The position numbers were made by a program, and so were the translations under genes. Of a stretch of DNA of 64,000 nucleotides, positions 45,404 to 54,735 are shown in pieces. The notes beneath the pieces are model-generated. The model worked only from the letters and a program-made list of their open reading frames with translations, was not told the origin of the DNA and ran no database searches. Origin of the DNA: a gamma proteobacterium symbiont of Stewartia floridana (lineage in GTDB: Bacteria; Pseudomonadota; Gammaproteobacteria; Chromatiales; Chromatiaceae); contig NAUB01000022.1 in NCBI GenBank assembly GCA_003676145.1, positions 248,001 to 312,000 on the forward strand. The letters run 5' to 3'. Each line of letters opens with the position of its first letter. Positions within the stretch are counted from its first letter, which is position 1.

Positions 45404-46045
45404 TCAGCCGTTCAATCTCTCCTGAATCGCATTCACTACCGCCTCACTGGAGGTAGCGCTGACGGTCAACAGCATCTCTTCATTGCTGTAGTATCCGACC
45501 AGCGGTGCGGTCTTTTCCTGATAGACGTCGAGACGGTTTGAGATCGCCTCTTCCGTTTCGTCATCCCGCTGAACCACATTACCACCGCATTTGTCGCAGA
45601 CACCCTCGACCTTGGTCGGCATGCTTTTGACATTGTAGATGGCACCGCACGCTTCACAGGTTCTGCGGGTGGTCAGGCGATCCAGGATCACCTCTCTGGG
45701 CACATCGATCTCCACCGCGAAGTCGAGATCCACACCGATCTTTTTCAGCAGTTCACCCAGCGCCTCAGCCTGAGGAATGGTGCGGGGAAAACCGTCCAAC
45801 AGAAATCCCTTCTCACAATCCGGTTCCTGCAGGCGCTGTTCCATGATGCCCATGATCAGATCATCGGGCACCAGGTCACCGGCCTTCATAAAGGCTTCGG
45901 CCTGTTTGCCAAGTTCTGTGCCGGCCTGGACCGCACCACGTAGGATGTCACCGGTGGAAATCTGAACTGAACCGTCCAGCTTGGTCAATTCCTTGGCAAC
46001 CGTGCCCTTGCCCGCACCGGGCGCACCTAAAAGTATCAGCTTCAT
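45404..46045 (-). CDS. adk: Adenylate kinase, zinc-lid form
   Basis: 213 residues with AGGAG 11 bases upstream. The P-loop GAPGAGKGT is at residues 7-15, and FLLDGFPRTIPQAEAL and the DRLTTRRTCE segment follow. The LID carries four cysteines (CEAC and CDKC), so it binds structural zinc, unlike the E. coli enzyme. It equilibrates 2 ADP with ATP and AMP. It sits alone between the orphan gene and a divergent lipoprotein gene. Confidence 0.97.
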   Translation of the reverse strand: MKLILLGAPGAGKGTVAKELTKLDGSVQISTGDILRGAVQAGTELGKQAEAFMKAGDLVPDDLIMGIMEQRLQEPDCEKGFLLDGFPRTIPQAEALGELLKKIGVDLDFAVEIDVPREVILDRLTTRRTCEACGAIYNVKSMPTKVEGVCDKCGGNVVQRDDETEEAISNRLDVYQEKTAPLVGYYSNEEMLLTVSATSSEAVVNAIQERLNG

Positions 46046-46218
46046 AATATGATCGCTCCTGAAAGTTGTCTTTCTAAAATCGTGTTTTTCTTGTTAAGGC
46101 CGGCACAAAAATACCCGATAACGGGATCGTTACACTCTGCCTATGGTCAAAACCGGCGCTATTATACGTGACAAGAACCCGGCAGTCCTGCAGGATAGGC
46201 CAGCAACTCAGGCAGAAC

Positions 46219-46854
46219 TTGAGGTACCAAGTTATTTTCAAGCAAAAAGAAAAACTTACTGTGGCTTTTTCAGCTTCACTCTTATTGCTTAACAGCTGCT
46301 CGAGCTCGCCCCCGAAAAACACCGCTGACGCCTGCCATATCTTTGAGGAGAAAAGTGACTGGTACGAAGCCTCCCAATCGTCGTTTGAAAAATGGGGCGT
46401 ACCGATTCATCTGCAACTGGCGTTCATCCATCAGGAGTCCAGGTTCAGGCACGATGCCAAGCCGCCGAGGGAGAAGCTGTTCTGGTTCATCCCCTGGTTT
46501 CGTAAATCCTCCGCCTATGGTTATGCCCAGGTCAAAGACTCCACCTGGGACTGGTACCGGGAGAAGACGGGTAACCGCTGGGCAGACCGGGATGACTACG
46601 AGGATGCGGTGGATTTCATCGGCTGGTATGTGAAAACCACCCACAGCAAACTCGGTATCTCGAAATGGGACCCGTACCGACAGTACCTGGCCTACCATGA
46701 GGGGCACGGCGGTTACGCAAAAGGCAGTTACAAGAAAAAACCCTGGCTGACCAAGGTCGCCCGCCGGGTCGAGAGTAATGCAAAACGCTATCGTCAACAG
46801 ATTGCCAGTTGCCGCAGCAGACTTGAAAACGGCTCGGGATGGTGGCCCTTTTGA
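46219..46854 (+). CDS. Lytic transglycosylase-like lipoprotein (SLT fold)
   Basis: 211 residues if begun at the TTG at 46219, which places the lipobox cysteine (LLLLNSC) at residue 27. A GTG at 46168 gives an overlong leader, and a GTG at 46261 an overly short one, so the start is uncertain. The mature part has the SLT catalytic glutamate in LQLAFIHQESRF, the SAYGYAQVKDSTWDWY helix and a YLAYHEGHGGYAKGSY ending, as in peptidoglycan-cleaving goose-lysozyme-type enzymes. A VWxI-like insertion FWFIPWFRK separates the first two motifs. It is probably an outer-membrane-anchored murein hydrolase. Confidence 0.75.
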   Translation: MRYQVIFKQKEKLTVAFSASLLLLNSCSSSPPKNTADACHIFEEKSDWYEASQSSFEKWGVPIHLQLAFIHQESRFRHDAKPPREKLFWFIPWFRKSSAYGYAQVKDSTWDWYREKTGNRWADRDDYEDAVDFIGWYVKTTHSKLGISKWDPYRQYLAYHEGHGGYAKGSYKKKPWLTKVARRVESNAKRYRQQIASCRSRLENGSGWWPF

Positions 46855-47104
46855 GTCAACGGCGCCACTCACCGTCCCAATCGCCAGCAGACTCAGACCG
46901 ACAACCGGAATGGTTACCTGAAAAACCGCTGAAAGATACTATAACACCACTTTTTTCAGGTTAAATTTCAGCCCACCCCGCCGATACTTTTTCTGATAGG
47001 CCAGCATGGTTGAAATCCTATGCCTTGGGTATAGAGTTGAGTGTAGGGATTGGTGTCAATCAATCAGAGCACTTATGTACTCATTAATTTTTTGAATGCT
47101 AATG

Positions 47105-47209
47105 AAGTATTTAGATATATTAATACTTTCTATTTAACCCATTCCATAGACCAATACTAACCCCAACATTAAACTATGTAAGGTTTCTAAAGGGTTTCAG
47201 TTAGGTTTC
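47105..47209 (+). promoter_or_regulatory. Repeat-rich control region upstream of rnfB
   Basis: Two elements precede the rnf-nifJ operon. AAGTATT (47105-47111) and AATACTT (47122-47128) form an inverted repeat with a 10-base AT-only centre apart from one G. GGTTTC recurs at 47182, 47193 and 47204, i.e. three copies exactly 11 bases apart on one face of the helix, ending 25 bases before the rnfB ATG. The remaining intergenic DNA from 46855 holds no gene. Confidence 0.5.
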
Positions 47210-47234
47210 ACAGGCATGACATCGGGTATTGGAA

Positions 47235-48113
47235 ATGGATATTGAGATCGCACTTAACGTCACGACCGCTATCCTTTTTATGGGCATTCTTGGCCTGCTA
47301 CTCTCTTCCATGCTGGTATTTGCCAACAAAAAACTCTGGGTATTCGAAGACCCACGAATCGATGACCTGGAAGGCATGTTGCCCGCCACCAATTGTGGTG
47401 CCTGTGGCAGTGCCGGATGCCGTCCCTTCGCCGAGGCACTGATCTCCGGCGAGGTCACTCCCGCTCAATGTACCGTCAGCAACGCCGAAGCGATCGAGGA
47501 GATCGCCGACTACCTGGGCGTGGAGAGTGGTGATGTGGCGAAACGGGTAGCCCGTCTTGCCTGCGCCGGTGGCAATCATGTCGCCCGTATGCGCGCCCAT
47601 TATAAAGGTCTCGAGAGCTGCCGTGCAGCCGCCGTCGTCTCCGGCGGCCCGAAGAGCTGTACCTGGGGCTGTATCGGTCTGGCCGATTGCGCGGATGTGT
47701 GTGAGTTCGATGCGATCACCATGGACCACAACGGATTACCCATCGTGGACAACGCAAAATGCACCGCTTGTGGCGATTGCGTCGATATCTGTCCCAAGGA
47801 TCTGTTCTCAATTCAGGACGCTGCCCATCGCTTGTGGGTGGCCTGTAAAAATCTGCAACATGGTGACACTGCAGAAGACGATTGCGAAGTCGCCTGCACC
47901 GCCTGTGAAAGATGTGTCAAAGACTCCCCGGAAGGATTGATTAGTATTCAAGACAATTTGGCTGTAATCGACTATAACAAGATTAGTTTAGCCTCCCCTA
48001 TAGCTACTGAGCGTTGCCCGACCGGGGCAATTGTATGGCTTGATGAATCCCTGGGAGTCATCAAAGGGCAACAAGCCAAGCGCATAGTACGTAAAGAAGC
48101 ACTGCCTTTCTGA
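47235..48113 (+). CDS. rnfB: Rnf complex subunit B (ferredoxin-like electron entry subunit), long form
   Basis: 292 residues from the ATG at 47235 (a TTG two codons earlier is in frame). One N-terminal helix at about 10-30 anchors it. Next comes the four-Cys Fe-S domain ATNCGACGSAGCRPFA, then CAGGN, two ferredoxin-type motifs (CTWGCIGLADCADVC and CTACGDCVDICP) and a further CTACERCV set before CPTGAI. Gammaproteobacterial RsxB is about 190 residues; this longer, cluster-rich type is nearer to those of anaerobes. It is the likely docking site for ferredoxin. It heads the operon and is separated from the other rnf genes by nifJ. Confidence 0.93.
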   Translation: MDIEIALNVTTAILFMGILGLLLSSMLVFANKKLWVFEDPRIDDLEGMLPATNCGACGSAGCRPFAEALISGEVTPAQCTVSNAEAIEEIADYLGVESGDVAKRVARLACAGGNHVARMRAHYKGLESCRAAAVVSGGPKSCTWGCIGLADCADVCEFDAITMDHNGLPIVDNAKCTACGDCVDICPKDLFSIQDAAHRLWVACKNLQHGDTAEDDCEVACTACERCVKDSPEGLISIQDNLAVIDYNKISLASPIATERCPTGAIVWLDESLGVIKGQQAKRIVRKEALPF

Positions 48114-48219
48114 TGTTGGCAGTCAAAACCTTAAGCCTATGCTTTCTGTTTCCTCTATATAGATATACATCGACATAGCGGTAGAAAGTAAATTGCAAAC
48201 CTAGCAAAGAGAAGTTTCC

Positions 48220-51200
48220 ATGTTCGGTAAGAAAGAAGAGAAGAGCTTCAAATACCCTGGTATCCGTATGGCAATGGACGGTAACGGGGCAGTCATTATG
48301 TGTGAGAGGGAAGCCTCTGACGCCGCTGGTGCATATCCCATCACCCCATCCACCCAAATGGGTGAATATTGGGCCGAAGAGACCGCCAAAGGGCATGTCA
48401 ATGTTTCCGATCGGTCACTGATCTTTATCGAACCGGAGTCGGAGCACGCGGCTGCAGCGGTTACCGCCGGCATGTCCATGACAGGCTTGCGTGCCACCAA
48501 CTTCTCCTCTGCCCAGGGTATTGCATTCATGCATGAATCCCTCTATGCGGCAGTGGGCAAACGCCTCCCCTATGTGCTGAACATCGGCTGTCGCGCGATT
48601 ACCAAGGCCTCACTCAACGTTCACTGCGGCCATGACGATTTCCACTGTATCGACGATACCGGCTTTTTCCAGGTCTTCGCCAACAACGCTCAAGGTGCCG
48701 CCGACCTGAACCTGATCGGCCGCAAGATCGCCGAGCTTTCGCTGACTCCGGCGGCGGTTGCCCAGGACGGCTTTCTGACCACCCATCTGATCGAACCCCT
48801 GCAGGTGCCTGAACGGGAGCTGATCGCTGAGTATCTGGGTCGTCCGGATGATGAGATCGAATGCCCCACCCCGGCACAGAAGCTGCTGTTCGGTGAGACC
48901 CGTCGCCGGGTACCGGCGATCTGGGATGTGGACAATCCCATGCTCTCAGGCTCGGTGCAGAACCAGGATGCCTATATGCAGACTACCGCTGCACAGAGGC
49001 CCTATTTCTTCCAACACATTCCTGAAATCACTGACAAGGCGATGGATGAGTTCTATGAACTCACCGGGCGTCGTTACAACCGCATCGGCACCTATAACAC
49101 TGAGAAAGCCGACTACTTGATCGTCGGCATGGGTTCGATGATCGTTCAGGCCCATGGCCTGGCCGACTATCTGGAAAAGACCCGCAAACTGAAGGTCGGC
49201 GTGGTCGACATCACCATGTTCCGCCCCTTCCCGGGTGACCAGCTGGGTCAGATCCTGAAGGGTAAAAAGGGTGTCTGCGTACTGGAGCGTACCGACCAGC
49301 CGCTTGCGGAAGACCTGCCCCTGATGCGTGAAGTCCGCTCGGTGGTCTCCAAATGTATTGAAAACGGTCAGGCAAAAGCCGGCAAACTGGCACTGCCCTA
49401 CGCAAAGTATGACTGCTACAGCAGCTTTGCCGATGCCCCTCACCTCTACTCCGGCGCCTATGGGCTGGGTTCCCGTGACCTGCAGCCTGAGGCACTGATC
49501 GCAGCGGTAGAGAATATGCTGCCTGACGGCAGCCAGCGCAAGTTCTTCTACCTGGGTATCGATTTCGTGCGCGATGCGGACACACCCAAGCAGGAGATCC
49601 ATATCCAGAAACTGCTCGAAGCCTATCCGAACATCGGCGAGATGGCGTTGCGCGGTTCGGAAAATCCGAATCTGATGCCGGAAGGCTCGATTACCGTAAG
49701 AATGCATTCGGTTGGCGGCTGGGGTGCCATCACCACCGGTAAGAACCTGGTCATGACCCTCTATGATCTGCTCGGTTACGAGATCAAAGCGAATCCGAAA
49801 TATGGTTCCGAGAAGAAGGGTCAGCCCACCACCTACTACCTCTCTGCGGCACCGACACCGATTCCGCTGAACTGCGAGTATCACTATGTGGATGTGGTCT
49901 TGAGCCCGGACGCAAACGTGTTCGGTCACTCCAATCCACTGGCCGGTCTGAAACAGGGAGGCACCCTGATCATCCAGTCGGACCTGGGTTCGGCGGATGA
50001 GGTATGGGAATCCTTCCCCCGCTGGATGCAGCAGCAGATCATCGACAACGAGATCCACGTCTTCTATGTGGACGGTTTCAAGATCGCCAAAGAGGAGGCC
50101 TCCGACGCCGAACTGCAACTGCGTATGCAGGGTAACGCCTTCCAGGGCGCCTTCTTTGCCGGCTCTCCGCTGATGGAGATGGCGGGACTGGACGAGAAGA
50201 AACTGTTCGGCGCCATCGAGAGTCAACTTGTCGCCAAATTCGGCAGCAAGGGTCGCCGGGTGGTTGAAGACAACCTGCGGGTTGTACGCCGCGGTTTCGA
50301 TGAGATCCACGAGATCACAAACAAAGTCATCGGCAGCAGCGCTCAACTGCCGGTGAAGAAAGAGATCGGCATGCCGGTGATGCTCAAGCAACTGCCTGAA
50401 GCGGACGGCGGCATCTCCGATGTACACCGTTTCTGGGAACAGACCGGCAGTTTCTACGCCTCCGGTAAGGGCAATGAGAATCTGGCCGATCCTTACCAGG
50501 CTCTGTCACTGATGCCAGCCTCAACCGGTGTCTTCCGTGACATGACCCAGATCCGTTTCGACTATCCGAAATGGGTTGCGGAAAACTGTACCGCCTGTGG
50601 CGACTGCTACACCATCTGTCCCGACAGCGCGATCCCCGGCCTGGTCAACAAGGTCAGCGATGTATTCGCCACCGCGATCAACCGCATCGAAACCGCTGGC
50701 CGTCCGACCCAATACCTGCGTAAAGAGAGCCGCAACGTGGAGAAACGTCTGCGTGCACTGCTCGAAGAGGCCGGCGAAGCGGCCAATGTGCGGACTGTCC
50801 TGGATCAGGCGGTACTCGAGACCATAGCGGCCGCCGAGATTGAAGAGGATGCACGGGCTACCCTGGAAGAGGAGTTCGGTCTATTCCTGCAGGCGATGGG
50901 TGAGTTCGATTTCTCCATCACCAAGCCCTACTGGAACAACATGGAGAAGAAGAGCAAGAACAGTGGTGGTCTCTTCTCCATTACCGTCAACCCATACACC
51001 TGTAAGGGCTGTATGGAGTGTGTCACCATCTGTGAAGACGACGCATTGGTCGCCACCCATCAGGACGAAGCCGCAATTACGCGTATGCGTGACGACTGGA
51101 ATTTCTGGCTCGACCTGCCAACCAGCGATCCTTCCTTCAATCGCATCGACGACCTGGACGAAAAGATCGGCGCACTGCAGACCCTGCTGATGGACAAGGA

Positions 51201-53157
51201 GAACTACAACTCCCTCTCCTGTGGCGACGGCGCCTGCCTGGGCTGTGGTGAAAAGACCATCATCCATCTGTTCACCTCAACCGTCACTGCACTGATGCAG
51301 CCACGGGTCAAACAGCAGATCGAAAAGATCGACAAGCTGATCGAACAGCTGGAGCAGCACATCCGTCTGAAACTGGCCGAAGGTGTGGATCTGAGCAGCT
51401 CGAAAGCGATTTCGGAAGCGATGTCCGGCAGTGAAGAGAGTGATCTGACCCTCTCCGGGCTGAGCGAGAATCTGGACAGCGACCACGAGAAGACGGTCAT
51501 CGATCGCGAATGGCTGCAGTCCGCGACCCAGTTGCTGGATGAACTGAGAGACCTGAAGTGGCGTTACACCGAGGGTGAGACCAACAACGGTCGCGCCGAG
51601 ATGGGTATTGTCAACGCCACCGGTTGTACCTCTGTGTGGGGCTCCACCTACCCCTTCAACCCCTATCCGTTCCCCTGGGCCAGCCATCTATTCCAGGACA
51701 GCCCATCGGTCGCCATGGGTCTTTTCGAAGGCCACATGCGTAAGATGGCAAACGGCTTCGCCACCATTCGTAAAGCGGAACTGGAGCTGGCCGGCAAGTA
51801 CAATGCGATCGAGCATGGCGCCTTCTTCCAGCAGTTCAACTGGAAGCAGTTCAGCGAAGAGGAGTGGTTGCTCTGTCCACCGGTGGTATCGGTCGGTGGT
51901 GACGGTGCGATGTATGACATCGGCTTCCAGAACCTCTCCCGTGCCCTCGCCTCCGGCATGCCGGTGAAAGTCCTGGTTCTCGATACCCAGGTCTACTCGA
52001 ACACCGGTGGCCAGGCCTGTACCTCCGGCTACATCGGCCAGGTTGCGGATATGAGTCCCTACGGTAAAGCCTGGAAAGGTAAGGAAGAGATTCGCAAAGA
52101 GGTCTCGCTGATCGGTATCGCCCATCGCACGACCTACGTCCTGCAGGGCACCATCAGTAACACCACCCACCTGCTGGAAGGTTACATCGATGGCCTGAAC
52201 AGCCGCCGTCCGGCACTGTTCAACATCTATGCGGTCTGTCCTCCGGAGCATGGTGTGGGTGACGACATTGCATTCAGACAGTCGAAAATGGCTGTGGAGT
52301 CGAGAGCCTATCCATTGATGAAGTACGACCCGGATGCGGGTGAGACCATCGAGGAATGTATCGATCTGGATGGCAACCCTTCACTGGACGATGACTGGCC
52401 TACCTATACCATCGACTACCAGGATGACAAGGGTGAAGCGTGTAAACTGGAAGTACCCATGACCTTCGCCGATTTTGCCGTCACCGAAGGGCGTTTCCGC
52501 AAGCAGTTCCGCATGGCGCCTCCTGAGACCTGGAACGATGAGATGGTCCCCATGCATGAGTTCCTGGAGATGGATGAAGATGACCGGGAAGGCAAATTCC
52601 CTTACATCTGGGGTGTGGATCGCAAGAACCGCCTGATGCGTATCATCTGTGCGCAGGAGATTGCCAAATCCTGTGAAGAGCGCCGACAGTTCTGGCGTCA
52701 GCTGAAAGGTGTCGCCGGTGAGATGAACAAAGTGGATGTGGATGCCCTGGTCGATCAGGCCAAGGTCGATATGGCCAACCGCCTCAGTTCCACCCTGCTC
52801 TCCATGGCAGCCAGCGGTAACGCGGACGCCCTGGCAGGTTCCATCTCTGCCAATGGCAGCAATGGCGCGGCCGCTGCGGCAGGAGGTAACGGCGCTGCCG
52901 CAGCGGATTACGAACCGGTATGGATCGAAACCCCGGAATGTACAGCCTGTGATGAGTGTATCGAGATCAATCCGAAAATTTTCGCCTACAACGACGAAAA
53001 GAAAGCGATTATCAACGATCCAAAGGGTGGTCAGTTCAAGGATATCGTGAAGGCTGCCGAGAAGTGCACGGCGGCCTGTATCCATCCGGGAACACCTTGG
53101 AACGCTACTGAAAAAGACCTGGAAAAGTTCGTCAAACGTGCAGCGAAATTTCAGTAA
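48220..53157 (+). CDS. nifJ: Pyruvate:ferredoxin (flavodoxin) oxidoreductase with insertions and a fused C-terminal ferredoxin
   Basis: 1645 residues, against about 1170-1230 for ordinary one-chain enzymes. All core parts are present: domain I (AYPITPSTQMGEYW), the CoA-binding region, gamma domain (RMHSVGGWGAITTGKN), 2x[4Fe-4S] ferredoxin domain (first Cys C790, second set from C928) and the thiamine diphosphate domain (C1006, C1009, C1136; GGDG with D1228; YSNTGGQ). Two extra helical stretches explain part of the size: about 80 residues between the ferredoxin motifs and about 100 between C1009 and C1136. After an Ala/Gly/Asn linker (about 1541-1563) a separate ferredoxin follows (CTACDEC from C1574). 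It interconverts pyruvate + CoA with acetyl-CoA + CO2. Sitting inside the rnf genes, it is expected to share ferredoxin with them. Confidence 0.94.
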   Translation: MFGKKEEKSFKYPGIRMAMDGNGAVIMCEREASDAAGAYPITPSTQMGEYWAEETAKGHVNVSDRSLIFIEPESEHAAAAVTAGMSMTGLRATNFSSAQGIAFMHESLYAAVGKRLPYVLNIGCRAITKASLNVHCGHDDFHCIDDTGFFQVFANNAQGAADLNLIGRKIAELSLTPAAVAQDGFLTTHLIEPLQVPERELIAEYLGRPDDEIECPTPAQKLLFGETRRRVPAIWDVDNPMLSGSVQNQDAYMQTTAAQRPYFFQHIPEITDKAMDEFYELTGRRYNRIGTYNTEKADYLIVGMGSMIVQAHGLADYLEKTRKLKVGVVDITMFRPFPGDQLGQILKGKKGVCVLERTDQPLAEDLPLMREVRSVVSKCIENGQAKAGKLALPYAKYDCYSSFADAPHLYSGAYGLGSRDLQPEALIAAVENMLPDGSQRKFFYLGIDFVRDADTPKQEIHIQKLLEAYPNIGEMALRGSENPNLMPEGSITVRMHSVGGWGAITTGKNLVMTLYDLLGYEIKANPKYGSEKKGQPTTYYLSAAPTPIPLNCEYHYVDVVLSPDANVFGHSNPLAGLKQGGTLIIQSDLGSADEVWESFPRWMQQQIIDNEIHVFYVDGFKIAKEEASDAELQLRMQGNAFQGAFFAGSPLMEMAGLDEKKLFGAIESQLVAKFGSKGRRVVEDNLRVVRRGFDEIHEITNKVIGSSAQLPVKKEIGMPVMLKQLPEADGGISDVHRFWEQTGSFYASGKGNENLADPYQALSLMPASTGVFRDMTQIRFDYPKWVAENCTACGDCYTICPDSAIPGLVNKVSDVFATAINRIETAGRPTQYLRKESRNVEKRLRALLEEAGEAANVRTVLDQAVLETIAAAEIEEDARATLEEEFGLFLQAMGEFDFSITKPYWNNMEKKSKNSGGLFSITVNPYTCKGCMECVTICEDDALVATHQDEAAITRMRDDWNFWLDLPTSDPSFNRIDDLDEKIGALQTLLMDKENYNSLSCGDGACLGCGEKTIIHLFTSTVTALMQPRVKQQIEKIDKLIEQLEQHIRLKLAEGVDLSSSKAISEAMSGSEESDLTLSGLSENLDSDHEKTVIDREWLQSATQLLDELRDLKWRYTEGETNNGRAEMGIVNATGCTSVWGSTYPFNPYPFPWASHLFQDSPSVAMGLFEGHMRKMANGFATIRKAELELAGKYNAIEHGAFFQQFNWKQFSEEEWLLCPPVVSVGGDGAMYDIGFQNLSRALASGMPVKVLVLDTQVYSNTGGQACTSGYIGQVADMSPYGKAWKGKEEIRKEVSLIGIAHRTTYVLQGTISNTTHLLEGYIDGLNSRRPALFNIYAVCPPEHGVGDDIAFRQSKMAVESRAYPLMKYDPDAGETIEECIDLDGNPSLDDDWPTYTIDYQDDKGEACKLEVPMTFADFAVTEGRFRKQFRMAPPETWNDEMVPMHEFLEMDEDDREGKFPYIWGVDRKNRLMRIICAQEIAKSCEERRQFWRQLKGVAGEMNKVDVDALVDQAKVDMANRLSSTLLSMAASGNADALAGSISANGSNGAAAAAGGNGAAAADYEPVWIETPECTACDECIEINPKIFAYNDEKKAIINDPKGGQFKDIVKAAEKCTAACIHPGTPWNATEKDLEKFVKRAAKFQ

Positions 53158-53165
53158 ACCCACGG

Positions 53166-53233
53166 CGACCATCCGGCACAGCCAGGATGGTCGATTTGGC
53201 TAACAGTGTGCGGAGCTTCGGCTCCGCCTGTTA
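53166..53233 (+). other. Two tandem hairpins between nifJ and rnfC
   Basis: First: CGACCATCC / GGATGGTCG (53166-53193), loop of 10. Second: GCGGAGC, TTCG tetraloop, GCTCCGC (53210-53227), extended by TAACAG/CTGTTA across a 3-base bulge to 53201-53233. Neither has a full T-run. They suit partial termination or mRNA end protection, which would give nifJ and rnfB a different level from rnfCDGEA. Confidence 0.7.
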
Positions 53234-53359
53234 AATCTCGATTCTGCAATTGGTGGCTACGATCCGGCGCATGGATCCTGTTATGGCAAACCCGATAATG
53301 GATTTCCCACAACACCGTGTTCAATTGCGAACTCAAGGTTAAACGAGATCAGAGAGACT

Positions 53360-54700
53360 ATGGGATTGTTCAACCTGCTGTTTGGGCAGAAAGGCTTTAC
53401 ACACGGCATCCATCCACCCTATCACAAGGATACGGCGGATAAACCGATCCGCCGTCTTCCCTTCCCCCCGCAACTGGTGTTGCCGCTGGACCAGCATATC
53501 GGCAAACCGGCGATACCTCTGGTTGTCAAAGGCCAGGAGGTGGTTCGGGGTGAACCGATTGCCAAAGCGGACGGAAACTTTTCGGTCCCTCTGCATGCCC
53601 CGGCGACTGGCCGAATCGCCGGTATCGAACTGATGCCGACTCCGAAGGGCCCGAAGACCAATGCGATCCTCATCGATGTCTATGAAGGCTCGACTCAGGA
53701 GGTGCTTTGGGAACAGCCGCGGGAGATGAGTGAACTCTCCCCGCAAGAGATCATCCAGGCAATCCAGGACAGCGGCATGGTGGGACTTGGCGGCGCCGCC
53801 TTCCCCTCCCATATGAAGCTCTCGATACCTCCAGACAAACAGGTCGATACCCTGATCGTCAACGGTTGCGAATGTGAGCCCTACCTGACCTGTGACCACA
53901 GGATCATGCTGGAACACCCCAAAGCTCTGTTGCGTGGCATTCGTTACGCGATGCGCGCCACCGGTACGGAAAAGGCGATCATCGGTATCGAAGACAATAA
54001 AATGGACGCGGTGGAGCTGCTTAAGAGCCATCTATCCAAAGGCAGCCCGGTGGAGGTCAAAGCGGTAGAGACCAAGTACCCTCAAGGCTCTGAAAAGATG
54101 CTGATCAAATCGGCTCTCGATCGGGAGGTACCCACAGGCGGTCTGCCCGCCGATGTGGGCGTAGTGGTCAACAATGTGGGCACCCTGGCCGGTCTGGGGG
54201 ATCTGTTGCCCAAAGGACGGGGGTTGATCGAACGGGTGATCACCGTCGCAGGGCCCGGCATCGCCAAGCCGGCCAACTACCTGGTGCCACTGGGTACCCC
54301 GATCCGATATATTCTCGATTATGTGGGTTATGAGGGTGCTCGTACTGAGTTTATACTGGGTGGTCCGATGATGGGGCCTGCCGTCTCCGCGCTGGATACC
54401 CCGATTACCAAGGGCACCTCCGGACTGCTGGTCCTGAACGAACCCTCCATCGAGGAAGAGAGCCACAAAATCTGGCCCTGTATCCGTTGTGCCCGTTGTG
54501 TCAGTGCCTGCCCCATGCATCTCAATCCCTCGATGCTTGGACAACTGGCAGCGAAGCGTAAATATGAGGAGATGGCTGAAGAGTATCACCTGACCGACTG
54601 TTTCGAGTGTGGCTGCTGCTCCTATGTCTGCCCCTCGAATATTCCCCTGGTGCAGTATTTTCGGATCGCCAAAGCGATCAACCGGGAACAGGCTGCCTAA
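53360..54700 (+). CDS. rnfC: Rnf complex subunit C
   Basis: 446 residues, the compact form without the long Ala/Lys-rich tail of E. coli RsxC. The NADH/FMN-binding Rossmann region, related to NuoF, contains SGMVGLGGAAFPSHMKL and VNGCECEPYLTCDHRIM. Two [4Fe-4S] motifs near the end read CIRCARCVSACPMHL and CFECGCCSYVCPS. RnfC is the peripheral subunit that exchanges electrons with NAD(H). A purine-rich GAGAGA lies before the ATG. Confidence 0.95.
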   Translation: MGLFNLLFGQKGFTHGIHPPYHKDTADKPIRRLPFPPQLVLPLDQHIGKPAIPLVVKGQEVVRGEPIAKADGNFSVPLHAPATGRIAGIELMPTPKGPKTNAILIDVYEGSTQEVLWEQPREMSELSPQEIIQAIQDSGMVGLGGAAFPSHMKLSIPPDKQVDTLIVNGCECEPYLTCDHRIMLEHPKALLRGIRYAMRATGTEKAIIGIEDNKMDAVELLKSHLSKGSPVEVKAVETKYPQGSEKMLIKSALDREVPTGGLPADVGVVVNNVGTLAGLGDLLPKGRGLIERVITVAGPGIAKPANYLVPLGTPIRYILDYVGYEGARTEFILGGPMMGPAVSALDTPITKGTSGLLVLNEPSIEEESHKIWPCIRCARCVSACPMHLNPSMLGQLAAKRKYEEMAEEYHLTDCFECGCCSYVCPSNIPLVQYFRIAKAINREQAA

Positions 54701-54735
54701 CCCTCCGGCCTATGTTGTATAGCTGAAAAACAAAC

